The notes beneath the pieces were generated by a model. That model saw nothing but the letters and a program-made list of their open reading frames with translations. It was not told the DNA's origin and searched no databases. A stretch of 64,000 bases of DNA from Volvox africanus (lineage: Eukaryota; Chlorophyta; Chlorophyceae; Chlamydomonadales; Volvocaceae): assembly GCA_030268105.1 (NCBI GenBank), contig BSDZ01000010.1:596001-660000 (forward strand). The letters are read 5' to 3'. Position 1 is the stretch's first letter, and every line of letters begins with the position of its first letter. The position numbers were made by a program, and so were the translations under genes. Positions 60,701-64,000 of the stretch are shown here, piece by piece.

Positions 60701-63700
60701 TCATTCTACTAATGACTGAACTCAGCCCTCCTGCTGCGCAGCTCTATCATTTGCTGTGGAGGCCCAACAGGAGCTTTTGGAGCAGGACTGGCCCGCGGAA
60801 CTCCTGGCGAATGAGGTGTGACAAGGGGGGGGGTTGATGCAGTTTCAAATGACTGCCAGGCTAACAGAAGGTGCAAAAGAAATGCGCGAAGCACGATACG
60901 TAAGTACCAGTATCCCCGAAATCAGAGCGTCCATTCCTCCCATATGGCATGGTTAGGAACAGGGTGGCGTGAAGTTTTCCAGCATCGCTTGGATCCTGGT
61001 GGGACGTAGGCCGGGAGTAGATGCGAAGGAGCGCATGTGTGCACACAGGCCCAGGGCCCCATGGTACGCGTGCCAATGCGTACCATGCGAAGCCCCCTCT
61101 TTCCACTTTCTTTAGACCAGATCCTCAGAGCCAGAGCCAGACCAGAGCCTCCTTAAGCGCGTTTACGTGTGCTGCCAGGCTCCTGCATTTTACCTTCTCG
61201 CATGTTGCATTCCTGTGTGCAGCACTTTATAACCGGAGGACCCTGGGTGCATGTGGCGCTGCATGGACCCTGCCTTATTGCTGCATGTGGCGCTCCTGCG
61301 ATGTACGTGTTGTATGATTTGTGGATATGCCGCTCACGCCGACGTCTCGTATCATCTTCCGCTTGCAGATGTGTACGCCCGTCTACACATGTGCGCCGGC
61401 GGGATTCCCTTTCCGGCGACCGGCGACTCTAGAGACTGTCCTATCTCGCATAAGCATCCGGCCACATAGCCACACCTCCGGTGGCGGTGGGGCTGGCTGG
61501 GGTGGTGGTGTGGGTGGTGGCAACGCAAGCCCTCACACTCAGCAGCTGCTGGGCCAGGCATTGCCGGTCTCCCTAGCCCGCTCCGCACGTAGCCGTGGGT
61601 CCCCGGCGCCATCATCCACGTTGTCTCAGGTGCGGCTGGGCTCGTCTATGGGTCCCTGGCACCGCAGATCTATTGATCTGAGCATGCTGAACAACCATGG
61701 CTGCGAGGGGACTCGGACAATGATTGGGCGGACCGACGTCCGTTGCAGAGGTGGTGCGGTGTCCGAGTTAGGGATGAAAACCCAGACCGCACCCATGGCA
61801 GTGCCGCTGGCTGCGCCCAGCAAAGCTGAAATGGGGCTCTCCGGGTTTTGTGCCGCCACGCTGTTGCCGGTTGATGCCGCCACGGCAAGTGTGACGGCCA
61901 TCGCACCCGAGGTGGCGGCGGCTGTGCTGTCGGAGCCAGTGCCCATGTCCAGCGGTAGTGCGTCTTCTTGCTCCTTAGCTGCGCGGTTGGGCTGTGGAGA
62001 TGGCGGGGAGCCAGCTCTGGCGAGACTTCAGCATCTGCAACCAGGGACAGACGTTGCCCAAGCGCCGTGCTGCCGCGGCGACCAGGAGGCGCAGCTGGTG
62101 CTGCACGCCGGACGGGGCTCAACTCCGGCTCAGAACAGCGAACCCTACCTGCAGCAGCATCAAGGGGTGCCGCCGCGCAAACAGGGAGAGCTCTCACGCA
62201 AGTTGCAGCAGTTGCATGATCAGCAGCGGCCCCATCAGGTGCCACAACAGCAGGATGCTGGTTTGCATTCTGACCTGCAGCACGTGATCCAACAGACGCA
62301 TCAACAACAACTTACGCAAAAATTCTCGCAGCAGCATTCTTATCGCCATCAACGCCATCAGCAGCATCCTCAACACGTTCGTTATGAGCAGCAATTGATA
62401 GAAGTTCCACCCATCTCTGCGTCTCCCCTGACTAGCAGCGGCGGCTGGGCAATCATCCATGGCGGAGAGACAGTTGCAGTGCTCGAAGAGCACATCAGCG
62501 GCAGCGCCACCGGCGGAGGCACCGACGGCGGTGATACGCCTAGAACGGCCTGCGACAAGGTCAATGAGCTGCCACCAGAGTATGGCTCAGGGCCGTCCAC
62601 GGTGTTGCCACCGACTGCCAGCACGAGCCGCACGCCTACGGGTTCTGGCATAGTGCCGGCTCGAGGATGTGGAAATGTCGCCAGCACTGCTGGCGTAAGG
62701 ACTGCCGGCGAGCAGGGAGTGGAAGGCACGGACGGCAGCGAGGCCCTGTTTACGATCTCCCAGAATGGCCACGTGTCGCGAGGGGTACCCGGTATTCGTG
62801 CGCAGCGCATCAGCCCCAGCCCCAGCCCTAGCCCCAGCGCCGGCATCATTCCCCGTTCTCAGACACCACCGCAGACAGCCAGCCGCAGTCCGCTGCCGCA
62901 GGGAGCAATCACTGAGGCTGTGTACGCTACCGGTGGCATGGGCACCTGGGACGTTTGCACCCTGGAGGAGTCCGTCAAGGCGGCGGTGCGGGGCGTGGAC
63001 GAGGGCGGTGGTCCCACGGACCGCAAGCTGCGGCTTCTGTGGAGAGGACTCCGGATCAGGCGAGTGACCGAGCTTAAGCAAATGCCGCATGATCCTCAGG
63101 CCCAGAATCGCTATGGCGCTTCACATAACTGGCGCCCCGTAAACCATATTGGATGGCTAGTGTCTTTCCTTTCGGTCTGCGGCGGCTCAGCTGATTCATA
63201 AACGGTGGGAGAAATTTTTTAGCATGAAGCTTGCCCTGTACTAGCCTTTCCAAACCAACGCCTCAGCCCAAGAATATATAATTGAAATATATTATAAATG
63301 TTTCCACGCAGGATGGGGCTGCATTCGGGGATCACTAACGAATCGGAGATGACGTACAACCGAGCCAGCGCACGCACGGTGTACAGCGGCGACTGTGCCG
63401 GCATCGTGCGGGTGGTGGCGGATAGCGCTCAGGTGCGGCCCCGGGACGGATGCAGAGGTATGCTGGTAGGAGCCCACGGGCTCCAAACAAACTCACCCGG
63501 CCTAGCTAGTTGCGACACCGCACACTTGAAGTGGTACATACATAGATACGAGATGGACGGACATCTATGATCCTGTCGTTAGCATGCTGTTGATGACATG
63601 ATATTTCGTTTTCAGGAGGGCAGCATGTGACGAATTGATGCTCAGGAGGCCCCAAGAAAGCCAGTCCTAATTGTTAGGTTAGGCCAGCCAAAATTAGCAA

Positions 63701-64000
63701 GCCCTGTTCTGCCTCTTAATAAGGCCCCGGTATGTTTCCCTCCCGTCGCTCAGGGCGGACTGGTTCTCCTTAGTGAGGCTTGCATGGAGGCCTTAGTGAC
63801 CAGCGCTGCGGCCGGTGGACTGCACGGTGCCGCCTCAGAGGCCGTGCTTATTAACGTTGGCCGCTACCGTGTCGCGCAATCCTCTGCAGCTGCCAGCGCC
63901 GCCACTGAATCAATGGACTATGACCCTGCCAGCGCCATGTCCCTATTCATGGCAATTGGCCCGGACCTTGCGGTGCGAGCTGCCGTTCTGCCACCGCCCC
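54706..64000 (+). CDS. Receptor-type class III adenylyl/guanylyl cyclase with solute-binding ectodomain, 3' truncated
   Basis: Makes a cyclic nucleotide, presumably in response to an extracellular ligand. Exons: 54706-54851, 54991-55081, 55176-55655, 55982-56084, 56582-56838, 57109-57362, 57799-58062, 58246-58682, 59198-59305, 59684-59703, 60528-60567, 60742-60815, 61369-63059 (start tentative), 63312-63432, 63754-64000 (open). All phases agree. A signal peptide (ALLFLLLFAKVAGQ) is followed by a bacterial type 1 solute-binding domain (MDAPVLLMVYRKDVL, VPRTWDELAELVESYN), one membrane span (VAITVAGLAVLVAGLYVV, about 58530-58590) and the cyclase: TDIEGSTRLWEEL with the first metal Asp, YESATEGDSFILAF with the second, RMGLHSGI, and YNRASAR. 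The residue that distinguishes AC from GC aligns with Ala, so substrate is undecided. A Gln/Ser/Pro-rich insert of about 563 codons splits the domain. The donor at 63060 is GC (gcgagt). Roughly 1440 codons are visible. Confidence 0.92.

Overview
The window is nuclear DNA of a green alga, most likely a volvocine (Volvox/Chlamydomonas group). The genes are split into many short exons by GT-AG introns, with long introns, many microsatellites, and TGTAA motifs downstream of stop codons, which is the volvocine poly(A) signal. Protein families are plant/algal: a FTSH3/10-type mitochondrial m-AAA protease, a plant-type topoisomerase VI B subunit, a HESO1-like nucleotidyltransferase and a receptor cyclase with a bacterial-type binding ectodomain. 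I rebuilt exons by eye from family similarity, splice consensus and phase agreement. They have not been checked against transcripts.

Layout, left to right. 284-5692 (+): 3' part of an m-AAA protease whose N-terminus lies left of the window. 7081-15667 (-): a complete TOP6B gene, 17 exons and about 669 codons, convergent with the protease. 16109-20951 (+): a HESO1-like nucleotidyltransferase, head to head with TOP6B, in which all three catalytic aspartate positions are substituted. 21629-23629 and 23900-27465 (+): low-complexity exons and then a parallel beta-helix protein, which are phase-compatible with the preceding gene and could be one very long transcript. 27775-36111: a transposon graveyard with a gypsy RT fragment, a decayed copia element, a second truncated gypsy element and an IS630/Tc1-like DDE tail. 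36511-41419 (-): a WD40-repeat protein. 44017-49686 (-): a PGM2-type phosphoglucomutase/phosphopentomutase, complete except for its first exon. About 52344-54210 (-): a diverged UBC9-like SUMO E2, possibly decaying. 54706-64000 (+): a receptor-type class III nucleotidyl cyclase (signal peptide, solute-binding ectodomain, one membrane span, cyclase domain split by a 563-codon insert) that runs off the right edge.

The genes look like unrelated housekeeping and signalling loci, not an operon or gene cluster, and I found no prokaryote-type system. The points most worth a second look are the catalytically dead HESO1-like protein, at least four apparent GC-AG introns in three genes, tandem repeats placed exactly at splice sites in the PGM2 and WD40 genes, the divided cyclase domain with a 20-nt microexon, and the UBC9-like gene.
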